Positions 34,801 to 52,446 of a DNA stretch of 64,000 bases are shown here, piece by piece. The translations under genes were made by a program, and so were the position numbers. Each line of letters starts with the position of its first letter. The first letter of the stretch is position 1. The DNA comes from Kitasatospora griseola (lineage in GTDB: Bacteria > Actinomycetota > Actinomycetes > Streptomycetales > Streptomycetaceae), in contig NZ_BMRI01000002.1 in assembly GCF_014648555.1 (NCBI RefSeq), forward strand, positions 194,885-258,884, given 5' to 3'. The notes below the pieces were generated by a model. It did not search any database and was not told the DNA's origin. It saw nothing but the letters and a program-made list of their open reading frames with translations.

Positions 34801-36558
34801 GCCGTCGGGCATCCGGGTGCTGATCAGGCCGACCGCCTTGAGCTCGACCAGTCCGGCGAACTCCAGGTCGAGGGCGCCCGCGTACTCGCCGCGGTCCGGG
34901 TCGAAGGACAGGAACCCGCCGCCCTTGACCGCCCCGGCGTCCACCGAGAGGCCCACGCCCTTGGGAGGCCGGAAGCCGAAGGAGAGGTCGACCGGGCCGA
35001 GGTTGCCGCTGCCGTCGGAGCGGAACGCCAGCTCGGCGTTGAGCCCGACCTGCTCCACCACGGCCGTGATCGGGCCGAGTTGGGCGCGGAAGGAGACGCC
35101 GAGGCCGATCGGCAGCCCGTTCGCGTCGGGCGAGGCGGAGATGGTCAGGCCCTGGATCTCCAGTGGGCCGAGCTCCAGGTGCGCGGGGAGCTGGATCTCC
35201 AGGTTGGAGGTGCCGCGGAAGTAGAAGCCCTGCCGGTAGGAGAGGCCGACGGTGAGGTCGGCGCCGAGGGTGAACCCGTCGGCGGGCAGCACGGCACCGA
35301 CGAAGCCGTCCGCGCCGGCCGGGGAGAGGACGAACTCCAGCCCCTCCAGGCCGAATTCGGCGAAGAAGTCGACGGCGTCCCGGACCAGCCGGACCCCGCC
35401 GGCGCCGGAGATCCGGCGCACCTGGAGCCGGGTGCCGTCAGCCTCGCCGAACAGCACCCGCGGCTGGTCGGTCGGCCCGAAGCGCTCCACCTGGACGTCG
35501 ATCGAGCCCTTGGCGTGGACCGGCGCGGAGGACGACTCGAACCCGAGGACCATGTCGACGCCCCGGCCGGGGCGCACCAGCAGCGCGACGCCGCCCTGCA
35601 GGTCCAGGTCGCCGCGGATGGTGACGGCGATGTCCGGCCCGAGCTCGAACCGGAAGCCCTGGCGGCCGGTGAACGAGGGCAGCAGGGCGAGCCCCGGCGG
35701 GCCTCCGTCGGCGGTGGCGGGCAGCGGCAGCAGCCGAATCGCGGCGGCCATCTCGGCGGAGGGCTGGACGCGTTGGAACAGCACGGCGGCGAGCGTCCGC
35801 GGCCGCGGCCCGAGCGGGTCGGGCGTGGCGCCCTGGACGGCCAGCGCGGTGGTCGGCGCGAGCCGCTCGGTGTCGACGTTGGCCCCGATGCTGCGCAGCA
35901 GGTTGTCGAGCTGGGAGAGCAGCGCGGGCTGGTCGAAGGCGTCGGTGCCCCAGCCGAAGGCGTCCTTCAGCACTTGCGCCGGGTCGGCGAGCGTCCGGGG
36001 CAGGTCGCCGAGGTCGAGCGCGAGGTGCACGTACGGCGGGCGGTTCCCGGTGGGCGGGGCGTACCCGGCCTTCACCACGCCGAGGCTGCGCAGCACGAAG
36101 CCGAGGTTGGGGTGGTAGCGCTGCAGGTAGGTGATGACCAGGTGGTCGAGGAGTTGGCCGGGGAAGAGGGTGAGGAAGCCGTCCGCGCGCAGCGTGTCGG
36201 GAATGGACGCGGGCGGTGCGCCGGCGATCGCCTGGATGCCCTTGATGAGTGCCTGGACGGCGCCGAGGGCCCGCTTGACGTCGTCCGGGGAGAAGGAGAC
36301 CGCGGCGGAGGCCCCGCCGTCGCCGACCGTGCCGTCGACGTTCAGCCCGCCGTCGCCGAGCAGGGTGTGCAGGCTGTCGTAGAGCGTCTCGACGGCGGCC
36401 CGGAGGTCGACGAAGGGCTGCGGGATCGTCGTCGCCGTCCAGCCGAGGCGGCGCAGCAGCGCGCTGAACGCGGCGGGGGTGGCGAGTCCGTCGCGCAGCG
36501 GCAGCAGTGCCTGGCCGATCTCGGCGAGGATCCGTTCGAAGGTGCCCGGCTCACTCAT
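31861..36558 (-). CDS. 1565-aa beta-rich protein with C-terminal kelch propeller
   Basis: Residues 1-200 are helical (TFERILAEIGQALLPLRDG). Residues about 250-1000 are a long run of alternating hydrophobic beta-strands rich in Gly and Phe (FGATGIQLGYGFTLLAVGGL, LLVAWGDAPDFVLTVGGFHP, VGVFGIDLNFALEG). The segment FLIGPMAKIGWGTPTL resembles what I remember of DUF6603-type proteins. Residues about 1200-1555 form seven kelch blades (KVLIAGG, RVVLTGG, RLLVAGG, RVLVVGG, RVLVTGG, QVLLIGG, RVLATGG). There is no signal peptide. ATG 36558 overlaps the metallopeptidase stop by 8 bases with GGAGAAG upstream. The strand pattern could form a long hydrophobic groove or sheet, which is inference. Confidence 0.88.
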   Translation of the reverse strand: MSEPGTFERILAEIGQALLPLRDGLATPAAFSALLRRLGWTATTIPQPFVDLRAAVETLYDSLHTLLGDGGLNVDGTVGDGGASAAVSFSPDDVKRALGAVQALIKGIQAIAGAPPASIPDTLRADGFLTLFPGQLLDHLVITYLQRYHPNLGFVLRSLGVVKAGYAPPTGNRPPYVHLALDLGDLPRTLADPAQVLKDAFGWGTDAFDQPALLSQLDNLLRSIGANVDTERLAPTTALAVQGATPDPLGPRPRTLAAVLFQRVQPSAEMAAAIRLLPLPATADGGPPGLALLPSFTGRQGFRFELGPDIAVTIRGDLDLQGGVALLVRPGRGVDMVLGFESSSAPVHAKGSIDVQVERFGPTDQPRVLFGEADGTRLQVRRISGAGGVRLVRDAVDFFAEFGLEGLEFVLSPAGADGFVGAVLPADGFTLGADLTVGLSYRQGFYFRGTSNLEIQLPAHLELGPLEIQGLTISASPDANGLPIGLGVSFRAQLGPITAVVEQVGLNAELAFRSDGSGNLGPVDLSFGFRPPKGVGLSVDAGAVKGGGFLSFDPDRGEYAGALDLEFAGLVELKAVGLISTRMPDGTDGFSLLVVITTDFGATGIQLGYGFTLLAVGGLIGLNRSMNLQALVEGVRTGAVQSVMFPKDVIANAPRILSDLARYFPPEQGRFLIGPMAKIGWGTPTLVSVSLGVVIEIPPGDIAVLGVLQCLLPSADLPLLALQVAFVGALEVDKSRLWFFATLFDSHVLTMTIDGGMGLLVAWGDAPDFVLTVGGFHPSFKPPPLPFPVPARLTVDILNRPGQLIRVSGYFAVTSNTVQFGAAAELRLGFGGFGVEGHLSFDALFRFSPFAFTIAISAGVTLKAFGVGVFGIDLNFALEGPAPWRAHGRGSISLLFFEISADFDITWGEEHNTTLPPVAVLPLLAGEFDKIESWQTQLPSGGVNPLVTLRHLPDTDQLVLHPLGTLFVRQRAVPLDVRLDRIGAQRPSDGRRFGITPAPDSGLARVSVTGEKFAMAQFQDMDDAAKLSRPAYENQDSGLELTAAAGTLLSPRVVRRSARYELHVIDSGVPATAAAARRVVPMAARSAVDAPKRFHDVSPAVFNQLLQGSSTSRSPISQRETRLRRPFPVDETVQLTDRRFVVANIRNNVQAHPPAGGLAAATFRSRATAEDALADWIAQDGALAGQLHVIPEEEAVGSPAAPGGWASVGSLPTPARDIEAVRLANGKVLIAGGADATGTALAAAALFDPVAAAWTAAPSPATARRRHSTTRLGDGRVVLTGGRGADGGTLGTTEIYDPAPGTWSSAGALTTARHGHTATALPDGRLLVAGGTDADGRALGTVELLDPTTGAWSATGPAMTDARTGHRAVLLTDGRVLVVGGALPTGGPDAATAYCELYDPVARTWTPTGSLLTARKGHRATLLSDGRVLVTGGDPAPGPDRYDPRSLATAEVWDRATGAWTALGPLPGGGRRGHHCLALRSGQVLLIGGTGTPSLDTGFRHTALLDPTLTTWTTTGPLATGRTDFAAVELADGRVLATGGTTRSGPAAPGPDPVELAAADEAYVP

Positions 36559-39103
36559 GCTTCTTCTTCTCCGCCTTGGACTCCGGGTAGAACTTCCGGT
36601 CGAGGAGCGCGTGGAAGGTGGGATCGACCCGGTTGACGATCAGCCAGGCGCAGACGTGGCAGAAGTCCGTCTCCATGCGCATCTTGCAGCGGCCGGTGGG
36701 CCGGTAGTGGGCGCCGGCGAAGGTGTCGGCGCCTTCGTAGATCCCGATGGTGCGGGCGGACTTGCAGGGCGGGCTGAAGTCCGGGATGTCGACCGGGTTG
36801 TCCTCCTCGGGGTTGGTGTCGTTGTGATTGGTGTCCTGGTTGAGCGGGTTGTGGTTGGCCCGGAGGAAGGCGAGCACCTCGGGTTCGACCACCATGAGCG
36901 GCTGGTGCTGCTTGTCCTTCAGCGGGACGAAGACGATCGAGCCCTTCTGGAAGGTGGGGAACGTGGTGGTCCCGGCCTTGGTGAGGACGATCGCGCCTTC
37001 TCCCGGCAGCACCTGGGCGACGCTCAGCCCTTCCAGGTAGTGGGCGGGGGTGCTGTCCAGCGGGAGCTGCTGGCCGCCCGGTGCGATGCCGAAGTTGCGC
37101 AGTCGCACCTCGGCGGCGAGTTTCTGGACCTGCTGCCACTCCGCGGTGTTCCGGGTGCCGATGGTGAGTTTGATGCCGGCGGCCGGGCTGGTGACGTTCA
37201 CCGAGTTGGCGAGCAGGGCGGCGGCGGTGCTGATCCGGGGCAGTTGGAACCACTTGACCTTGCCGGGGTCGATGTGGCGGTCGTCGGGGGCCGGGCCGAC
37301 CCGCAGGAAGCCGAGCCTCGACACGTTGTCCCCGACCGGGTCGTCGGGTCTCTCCTCGTCGGGCCCGCCGTCGCCGCGGAACTCCTCGTACTCGTCGAGC
37401 AGGTTGAAGCTGTGGCCGAACTCGTGGGAGACGGTGTCGATGACCTCGTCGAAGTTCACCTCGGTGTCGGCGGGCGGGTCGCGGCGCAGCTCCCGCTTGT
37501 CGGTGGCGTTGGCGTAGACATAGGCGACGCCCTGCACGGTGTTGACGGTCTGGGCGGTCACCGTCCGGACGTTGAAGTTGGTGCCGCCGTCCATGCCGTC
37601 GTTGGCGATCAGGGCGACCAGGCCCCGGCTGGGCTGGAACTTCTGGTCGTCGGGCTGCCACACGGCGCCGACGGCGGCCGGTGAGCCGGTGACCTTCAGG
37701 CTGCCGACGTACCGCATCAGCGTGGTGGCGGGGTTGAGCTCCGAGGGGTCCATGTACAGCTCGGGCGGGTGCCGGCGCGGGTCGAGGACGAGGTTCCGGG
37801 TCGACCTGGTCCGGTAGAACTCGTACAGCCGGGCGACGAAGGCCTTGACGCCCGGGTCGCCCACGGTGTCGGCGGCGGGTTTGGCCACCGGGCCGTTGCC
37901 GGAGAACCGGTCGGCGAGCCGCTGGCCCAGGCGGAGGCCGAAGAAGGTGTCGCGGGCGTGCAGGATCCCGACCGACTGGTGCTGCTTCCACGCGTTGACC
38001 AGGCCGTCGGTGATCTTGGCCGGGTCGATGTCGAGGTCCTGGGCCTGCCAGGTCGCCACCAGGTTGGTGCGCTGGTCGCCGCGCATCGGCAGCCCGACCC
38101 GGCGGACCAGTTCCTCCAGGGTGTAGACCGGGCCGCCGCCGACCTGGTTGGACGGGATCGGGAAGCCGGTGCCCTTCGCCTGGCCCGCCTCGATCCGCTC
38201 CTCGCCGGCCGCGACCCGGTAGCCGCAGGTGACGGTGTGCTGCTGGGAGGCGGTGAAGGACTTGAAGACGTTGAAGCCTCCGCGCAGCATGCCGTAGGGC
38301 TCGTGCGCGGGCTTCTCGAACATCTCGTGGATGGCCCGGGTGACCAGCGCGTCGAACTTCGCCCGGTCCTGTTCGCGGAAGCCCTCGGCGAGGAACAGCA
38401 CGTTGTGCTTGTCGGCGAGGGTCGCCGGATCGCTGCCGCCGGCCTCGGAGGTCAGCGCGTGCTGGGCGGCGTAGTCGACCACCCACACGTTCAGCAGCTG
38501 CGCGCCGCCGAGGCCGGGGAACAGTCCGGACAGCACCCACGGGGCGCCGGGCTGGGTGGGCAGCACGCCGCGAAGGCGGCCGGTCGGCGACACGGCGAGC
38601 TGCCGGGCGTCGGCGGGCACCAGCTGGACGTACCCGTGGCCGGTGATGTCGCCGATCAGGTCCGTCCCCGCGCCGGCGTCGTCGCTGAACTTCGCGTACA
38701 GCGACGGCTGGGCGTGCGCGACGGTGGTGTCGAGCGCGGTGGTGATCGAGTCGTTCCCGAACCACCAGCCGACCACCGACCGGTGCACCTGGAGCCGGCC
38801 GACCAGGTACTGCGTCCCGACGTGCGCCTGGAAGAGGAAGACCCCCGGCGTGGTGGCCGTGATCCGCCCGGTCGTGTTGTCGTACGTCGGCAGGCCGTCG
38901 AATCGGTGGCCCTTGTCCTTGAACGGGGCGAAGAATTCGAACACGCACTGGCCCGGCGGGACAGCGGTGACGGTGTATCCGTTCGCCATCGGCACCGCCA
39001 CCTCGCGGGTGGCCAGCGTGACGGTGAGCGGCGGCGCCCCGGTCAGCGCGAGGTGCAGGTCGCAGTGCGGGAACAGCAGCAAGTCGGGAGTGGGGACGGC
39101 CAC
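36551..39103 (-). CDS. M64 (IgA-peptidase-like) zinc metallopeptidase
   Basis: 850-aa peptidase. The catalytic site is VSHEFGHSFNLLDEYEEF: HEFGH at residues 560-564, with zinc ligands His560 and His564, catalytic Glu561 and the family's downstream DEYE acid. The end of the protein has the M64 tail IGIYEGADTFAGAHYRPTGR followed by CKMRMETDFCHVC. An N-terminal beta-rich domain (residues 1-180) precedes the catalytic part. M64 enzymes are usually secreted, but no signal peptide is seen from the GTG at 39103, chosen because AGGAGG lies upstream. It is the first gene of the overlapping giant set. Release by another route, or action inside the cell, must be considered. Confidence 0.88.
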   Translation of the reverse strand: MAVPTPDLLLFPHCDLHLALTGAPPLTVTLATREVAVPMANGYTVTAVPPGQCVFEFFAPFKDKGHRFDGLPTYDNTTGRITATTPGVFLFQAHVGTQYLVGRLQVHRSVVGWWFGNDSITTALDTTVAHAQPSLYAKFSDDAGAGTDLIGDITGHGYVQLVPADARQLAVSPTGRLRGVLPTQPGAPWVLSGLFPGLGGAQLLNVWVVDYAAQHALTSEAGGSDPATLADKHNVLFLAEGFREQDRAKFDALVTRAIHEMFEKPAHEPYGMLRGGFNVFKSFTASQQHTVTCGYRVAAGEERIEAGQAKGTGFPIPSNQVGGGPVYTLEELVRRVGLPMRGDQRTNLVATWQAQDLDIDPAKITDGLVNAWKQHQSVGILHARDTFFGLRLGQRLADRFSGNGPVAKPAADTVGDPGVKAFVARLYEFYRTRSTRNLVLDPRRHPPELYMDPSELNPATTLMRYVGSLKVTGSPAAVGAVWQPDDQKFQPSRGLVALIANDGMDGGTNFNVRTVTAQTVNTVQGVAYVYANATDKRELRRDPPADTEVNFDEVIDTVSHEFGHSFNLLDEYEEFRGDGGPDEERPDDPVGDNVSRLGFLRVGPAPDDRHIDPGKVKWFQLPRISTAAALLANSVNVTSPAAGIKLTIGTRNTAEWQQVQKLAAEVRLRNFGIAPGGQQLPLDSTPAHYLEGLSVAQVLPGEGAIVLTKAGTTTFPTFQKGSIVFVPLKDKQHQPLMVVEPEVLAFLRANHNPLNQDTNHNDTNPEEDNPVDIPDFSPPCKSARTIGIYEGADTFAGAHYRPTGRCKMRMETDFCHVCAWLIVNRVDPTFHALLDRKFYPESKAEKKKHE

Positions 39104-39242
39104 GGAGGACCTCCTGTCGAATCCTCCGCCACCATACTGACCGGCTCGGCGAATCCGCCGGAAACGCCACGTCAATTCCACTAACGAGTGTTCGTGCCCG
39201 ACCGTTCGTCAGACAACCTGTCACGGAACGCAGTTGGGAAAA

Positions 39243-40400
39243 TCACCAGAGCACCCGCAGGGTGCGCGGGCTGCGGGTGGTGGCGCCCAGTCGCCAGTCG
39301 ACGGGGGCGGACGGGTCGGCGAGGCGCAGGGCGGGCAGGCGGGTGGCGAGACCCCGCAGGGCGACCTCGATCTGGGTGCGGGCCAGCCAGGTGCCCAGGC
39401 AGTAGTGCGGGCCGGCGCCGAAGGCCAGGGTGGGGGACGGGAGGGGGGCGAACAGGTCTCCGGTGAGGCCGTCCGGGAAGACCGCCGGGTCCCGGTTGGC
39501 GCTGCCGAGGCAGACGGCGACGGTCGAGCCGGCCGGGACGGGTACGCCGGCGATCTCGGTGGCCGCCACGGCCTGCCGGGTGGTGAACTCGTCGTCGCCC
39601 AGCTGGATGTGGTGCAGCAGCCACTCGGTGGCCTGCCGCGCCTGCTCCTCCCCGGCGAGCCGGGGCCAGCTCTCGGGCCGCTCGCCGAGCAGGTACAGCA
39701 GGGAGTTGGCGAGCACGGCCGCGACGCTGTCGCTGCCGCTGGCCGCCAGTCCGCCGACCAGGAAGGTCAGCTGCTCCTCGGGGATGCCGCCGGCCGCGTC
39801 GGCGGCCTGCACCAGGCGGCTGACCACGTCCTCGCCCGGCCGGCGGCGGCGCTCGGCCAGCAGCCCGGCCGCGAACTCGGCGAACTCCCGCCGGTCGGCG
39901 ACCACTTGGCCGTCCGAGCCGGAGCCGTCGGCGGTCAGGCAGGCGGCCCACCGGCGCAGCTGCCGGTGGTCCAGGCCGTCCAGGCCCATCAGGCGCTCCG
40001 CCACGGCGAACGGCAGCACGCCGGTGAGCTCGGCGACCGCGTCGACCGGCGGCGCGGCCGCCGCCAGCTCGTCCAGCAGCCGCCCGGCCACCGTCTCCAC
40101 CCAGGGCCGCCAGCGGGCCACGGCCCGGGGCGTGAACGCGCCCTGCACGGTGTGCCGCAGCCGCTGGTGGTCGGATCCGTTCTGGTTGTAGAGCGACGCC
40201 GGGTCGGCGGAGACGGGCGCGGCGGCGGGGTCGGGCGCACCGTCCTCGGCGCGGACGAACCGCGGGTCGGTCAGCACCTGCCGCACGTCGTGGTACCTGG
40301 TCACCACCCAGGCGGAGGTGCCGTCCCGCAGGGTGCACCAGTGCGGCGGCGCGGCGGCGGGCAGGTCCAGGACGTGCAGCGGCGGCAGCGGGGCGGGCAT
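39243..40400 (-). CDS. Cytochrome P450 lacking the K-helix ExxR motif
   Basis: 385-aa P450. The haem loop is intact (AFGAGPHYCLGTWLAR, Cys334) and the C-helix DHQRLRHTVQGAF is normal. At the K-helix, where bacterial P450s read EELLR, this protein has E259-W-L-L-H-H, so both Glu and Arg of ExxR are replaced. The I-helix acid-alcohol pair is also altered (LAASGSDSVAA). CYP157 enzymes of Streptomyces are the known natural exceptions to ExxR. It is divergent from the PTM operon, where the P450 is usually the last gene. Likely a PTM tailoring oxidase, but it may act atypically. ATG 40400 has GGAGGTG upstream. Confidence 0.85.
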   Translation of the reverse strand: MPAPLPPLHVLDLPAAAPPHWCTLRDGTSAWVVTRYHDVRQVLTDPRFVRAEDGAPDPAAAPVSADPASLYNQNGSDHQRLRHTVQGAFTPRAVARWRPWVETVAGRLLDELAAAAPPVDAVAELTGVLPFAVAERLMGLDGLDHRQLRRWAACLTADGSGSDGQVVADRREFAEFAAGLLAERRRRPGEDVVSRLVQAADAAGGIPEEQLTFLVGGLAASGSDSVAAVLANSLLYLLGERPESWPRLAGEEQARQATEWLLHHIQLGDDEFTTRQAVAATEIAGVPVPAGSTVAVCLGSANRDPAVFPDGLTGDLFAPLPSPTLAFGAGPHYCLGTWLARTQIEVALRGLATRLPALRLADPSAPVDWRLGATTRSPRTLRVLW

Positions 40401-40463
40401 GGCACCTCCACGTGGGCGGCGGGCTCCGGCGCCCGGAGCGGGGCAGGAATTCCCGATTACGCT

Positions 40464-40484
40464 ACCTGACTGACCATCAGATTT
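40464..40484. promoter_or_regulatory. Operator-like inverted repeat between P450 and ftdA
   Basis: The 21-mer at 40464-40484 contains CTGACTGACCATCAG, an imperfect palindrome with CTGA/TCAG arms, resembling TetR-family operators. It lies 64 bases upstream of the P450 start and about 100 upstream of ftdA, overlapping the likely P450 promoter. A closely similar 21-mer lies upstream of the CocE gene at 63434-63454. Confidence 0.45.
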
Positions 40485-40584
40485 CTTTCATGCCGCGCCA
40501 TGTCGGTTCCGTCGAGTCCGCGATCCCTGTGGTTAGCATCGATTCCCGTTCAGTTCGGTGACGATTCATCCGGAGGGCCGTGCG

Positions 40585-41481
40585 TTGATCCCGGAAAGAT
40601 CGGCCGGTCCGAGGGCCGGCCTTCGCACTGTTCTGCGGTACGCCGCCTATCCGGCCCTGCTCCTCTCGGTACCCGCGGCAGCCGCGGGCGCCCTCGTCGC
40701 GCACGCGGACATCGGCCGCGTTCTCGTCCTCCACCAGGTCGGCGTCATCGGCTACCTCTGGGCCCTGGAACGGCTGATCCCCCACCGGCGCGACTGGCAC
40801 CCCGGCGGGCGCGAACTGCGCTGCTACGGCGTCTACTTCGTCCTGACGATGGTGGGCGGGGCGATCGGCCAACTGCTGGTCACGGCCCTGGTCGCCCGGG
40901 TGGCGCCGCCGCATCCGGCGCTCCCCCTGCAGGCCGAGATCCCGCTCGCACTGCTCGCCGGCTCGCTGGCGAAGTACCTCTTCCACCGCTGGTCCCACCA
41001 CCAGCCGTGGCTCTGGCGGCTGCACGGCGTCCACCACGGACTGGACAAGGTGAACGTCGCCAACAACGGCGTCAATCACCTGCTCGACGTCCTGCTGGGG
41101 CAGGCCGTCGTCCAGCTCGCGCTGGCCTGGCTCGGTTTCTCCCGGGAATCGGTGTTCTGCGCCACGCTCTTCGTGGTCGCCCAGGGATATTTCGTGCACG
41201 CCAACATCGACGTCCGAATCGGCCGGCTGAACCACCTTCTCGGCAGTCCGGAACAGCACCGGCTGCACCACAGCACCGACCTCGCCGAATCCGGCCACTA
41301 CGGCGCGGACCTCGCGATCTGGGACCACCTGTTCGGCAGCTTCACCTGGCGCCCGGGGCAGGTCCCGGCGGCGGTCGGGCTGAGCGACCCCGACAGTTTC
41401 CCGCCCACCGCCGACGTGCTCGCCAGTCTGCTGCACCCCTGGCGCACCGCCGCCGACGCCACCACCGGATCGTCCGGCTGA
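40585..41481 (+). CDS. ftdA: FtdA-type sterol desaturase/fatty acid hydroxylase superfamily enzyme
   Basis: 298-aa di-iron membrane hydroxylase. Three His boxes are present: FHRWSHHQP, LHGVHHGLDK and EQHRLHHSTD, plus NNGVNHLLD, the ligands of the integral-membrane di-iron centre. Three or four hydrophobic segments surround them (LLLSVPAAAAGALVA, VYFVLTMVGGAIGQLL). In HSAF biosynthesis the homologous SD protein adds the hydroxyl on the ornithine-derived part; the same role is inferred here. The TTG at 40585 is preferred because GGAGGG at 40572-40577 precedes it; GTG 40558 is the alternative. It heads the PTM operon, 62 bases before the synthetase gene. Confidence 0.87.
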   Translation: MIPERSAGPRAGLRTVLRYAAYPALLLSVPAAAAGALVAHADIGRVLVLHQVGVIGYLWALERLIPHRRDWHPGGRELRCYGVYFVLTMVGGAIGQLLVTALVARVAPPHPALPLQAEIPLALLAGSLAKYLFHRWSHHQPWLWRLHGVHHGLDKVNVANNGVNHLLDVLLGQAVVQLALAWLGFSRESVFCATLFVVAQGYFVHANIDVRIGRLNHLLGSPEQHRLHHSTDLAESGHYGADLAIWDHLFGSFTWRPGQVPAAVGLSDPDSFPPTADVLASLLHPWRTAADATTGSSG

Positions 41482-41543
41482 ACCGATCCCCGCCACCCGC
41501 CCACCCGTCCCGTCCCGGGGCGCCACGACACACGGAACGGACC

Positions 41544-50811
<9,268 letters not shown>

Positions 50812-50825
<14 letters not shown>

Positions 50826-52446
50826 CGGCGGGCCCCGGGTCATCGTCATCGGCGCGGGTGTCGGCGGCCTCGCCACCGGCTGCTACGCGCAGATGAGCGG
50901 GATGCGCAGCCGGATCTTCGAGAAGCACGTGCTGCCGGGCGGCTGCTGCACCGCCTGGTCCCGCAAGGGCTACCTGTTCGACTACTGCATCGACTGGCTG
51001 ATCGGCACCGCGCCGGGCAACGACGCCCACCGCGTCTGGCGGGAGCTCGGCGCGCTCGACGGCAAGACCGTGACCAACTTCGACCTGTTCAACCGGGTGG
51101 TCGACGAGCACGGCCGCGCCGTCACCTTCTACAACGACCCCGACCGGCTGGAGCGCCACCTCCTCGACCTCTCCCCCGCCGACGCCCGGCTGATCCGCGG
51201 CTTCTGCCGGGACCTCAGGCGGTTCGCCACGCTCGACCTGCACCCCTTCCTCAAGCCGTCCGCCCTGAAGACCACCCGCGAGCGGCTCCACACCCTGCGG
51301 ACGGTGCTGCCCGCGTTCCGGCTGCTGTGGCGGACGGCGGCGACCCCGCTCAACGCCTTCGCCGACCGCTTCCAGGACCCGCTGCTGCGCCAGGCGTTCC
51401 GCAACATCCTGTTCCAGGACCCGGACGGCTTCCCACTGCTGCCCTACCTGTACAGCATGGCCGCCGCCCGCAACCTCAACGCGGGCTTCCCGCAAGGCGG
51501 TTCGCTGGGCCTGGCGCGGTCGGTCGAGCACCGCTACACCTCGCTCGGCGGCCGGATCGACTACCGCTCCCGGGTCGAGCGCATCCTGGTCGAGGACGGC
51601 CGGGCGATCGGCGTGGAGCTCAAGTCCGGCGAGCGGCACTACGCCGACCACGTGGTCTCCGCCTGCGACGGGCGGACCACCATCTACCGCCTGCTGGAGG
51701 GCCGGTACACCGGGCCGCGGATCGACCGGCTCTACCAGGAGGAGCTGCACCGCCCCGGCACCCTGTTCCCCGCCGTGGTCTCGGTCTTCCTCGGCATCGA
51801 CGGCGAACTCGACCCCGAGGACCCGCACTGCACCACCTACCTGCTCCCCGCCGAGCAGGCCGCCGAACTGCCCGGCGGGCTCCAGCGCAGCCTGGTGGTG
51901 CAGCAGCGCTCGCGCTACTCGGACGGCTTCGCCCCGCCCGGCAAGTCGGTGATCCACTGCACCTACTTCAGCGACTACGACTACTGGAAGAGCCTGCGCG
52001 CCCGGGACCGCAAGGAGTACCGGGCGCACAAGCAGCGCGCCGCCGACGTGGTCCGGGCCTTCCTGGAACGGCGCCACCCGGGCCTGGGCGCGCGCATCGA
52101 CCTGATCGAGGTCGCCTCGCCGGCCACCATGGAGCGTTACACCGGCAACAGCTACGGCAGCATCCTCGCCTGGAAGGCGTTCTCGGGCGCCGACGACCTG
52201 ATCACCGGGCTGATCAACCGGGACCGGATGCGGCTGCCCGGACTGAGCGGCTTCTCGATGGCCGGCCACTGGGCCAGCCTGGGCGGCCTGATCCGCGCGG
52301 CGTCCAGCGGCCGGTTCGCCGTCCAGTACCTCTGTGAGGAACTGGGCGTGGAATTCCGGGCCTGGGAGAGCGAGGACCAGGACCCCTGGCATCCCGGCAA
52401 GCTCGGACACCTGCCCCAACTCGCCCGCTGGAGCGCGTCGGCATGA
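50812..52446 (+). CDS. ftdC: FtdC-type FAD-dependent phytoene desaturase-like oxidoreductase
   Basis: 544-aa flavoprotein. The Rossmann motif VIVIGAGVGGLATGCYAQMS binds FAD, followed by the family segment EKHVLPGGCCTAWSRKGYLF. The C-terminal GFSMAGHWASLGGLIRAASS closes the FAD site. PTM clusters carry one to three such enzymes, which form the outer carbocycles of the polyene tetramate. The GTG at 50812 has GGGAGGAG at 50799-50806 and overlaps the synthetase stop by 14 bases. It resembles the next gene across its length, so the pair looks like an old duplication. Whether it makes the first or second ring cannot be told from sequence. Confidence 0.9.

Noticed and set aside
31270-36636. 1788-aa plus-strand frame
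   Set aside because: Antisense of the beta-rich/kelch protein; same Gly/Val/Glu shadow composition.
19530-39103. Contractile injection system or tailocin
   Set aside because: No sheath, tube, spike, baseplate-signature or AAA ATPase protein could be recognised among the genes, so I do not name it as one.
39640-39670. EQAR as the P450 ExxR motif
   Set aside because: It matches the pattern but lies about 11 residues before the K-helix position aligned with EELLR in other P450s.
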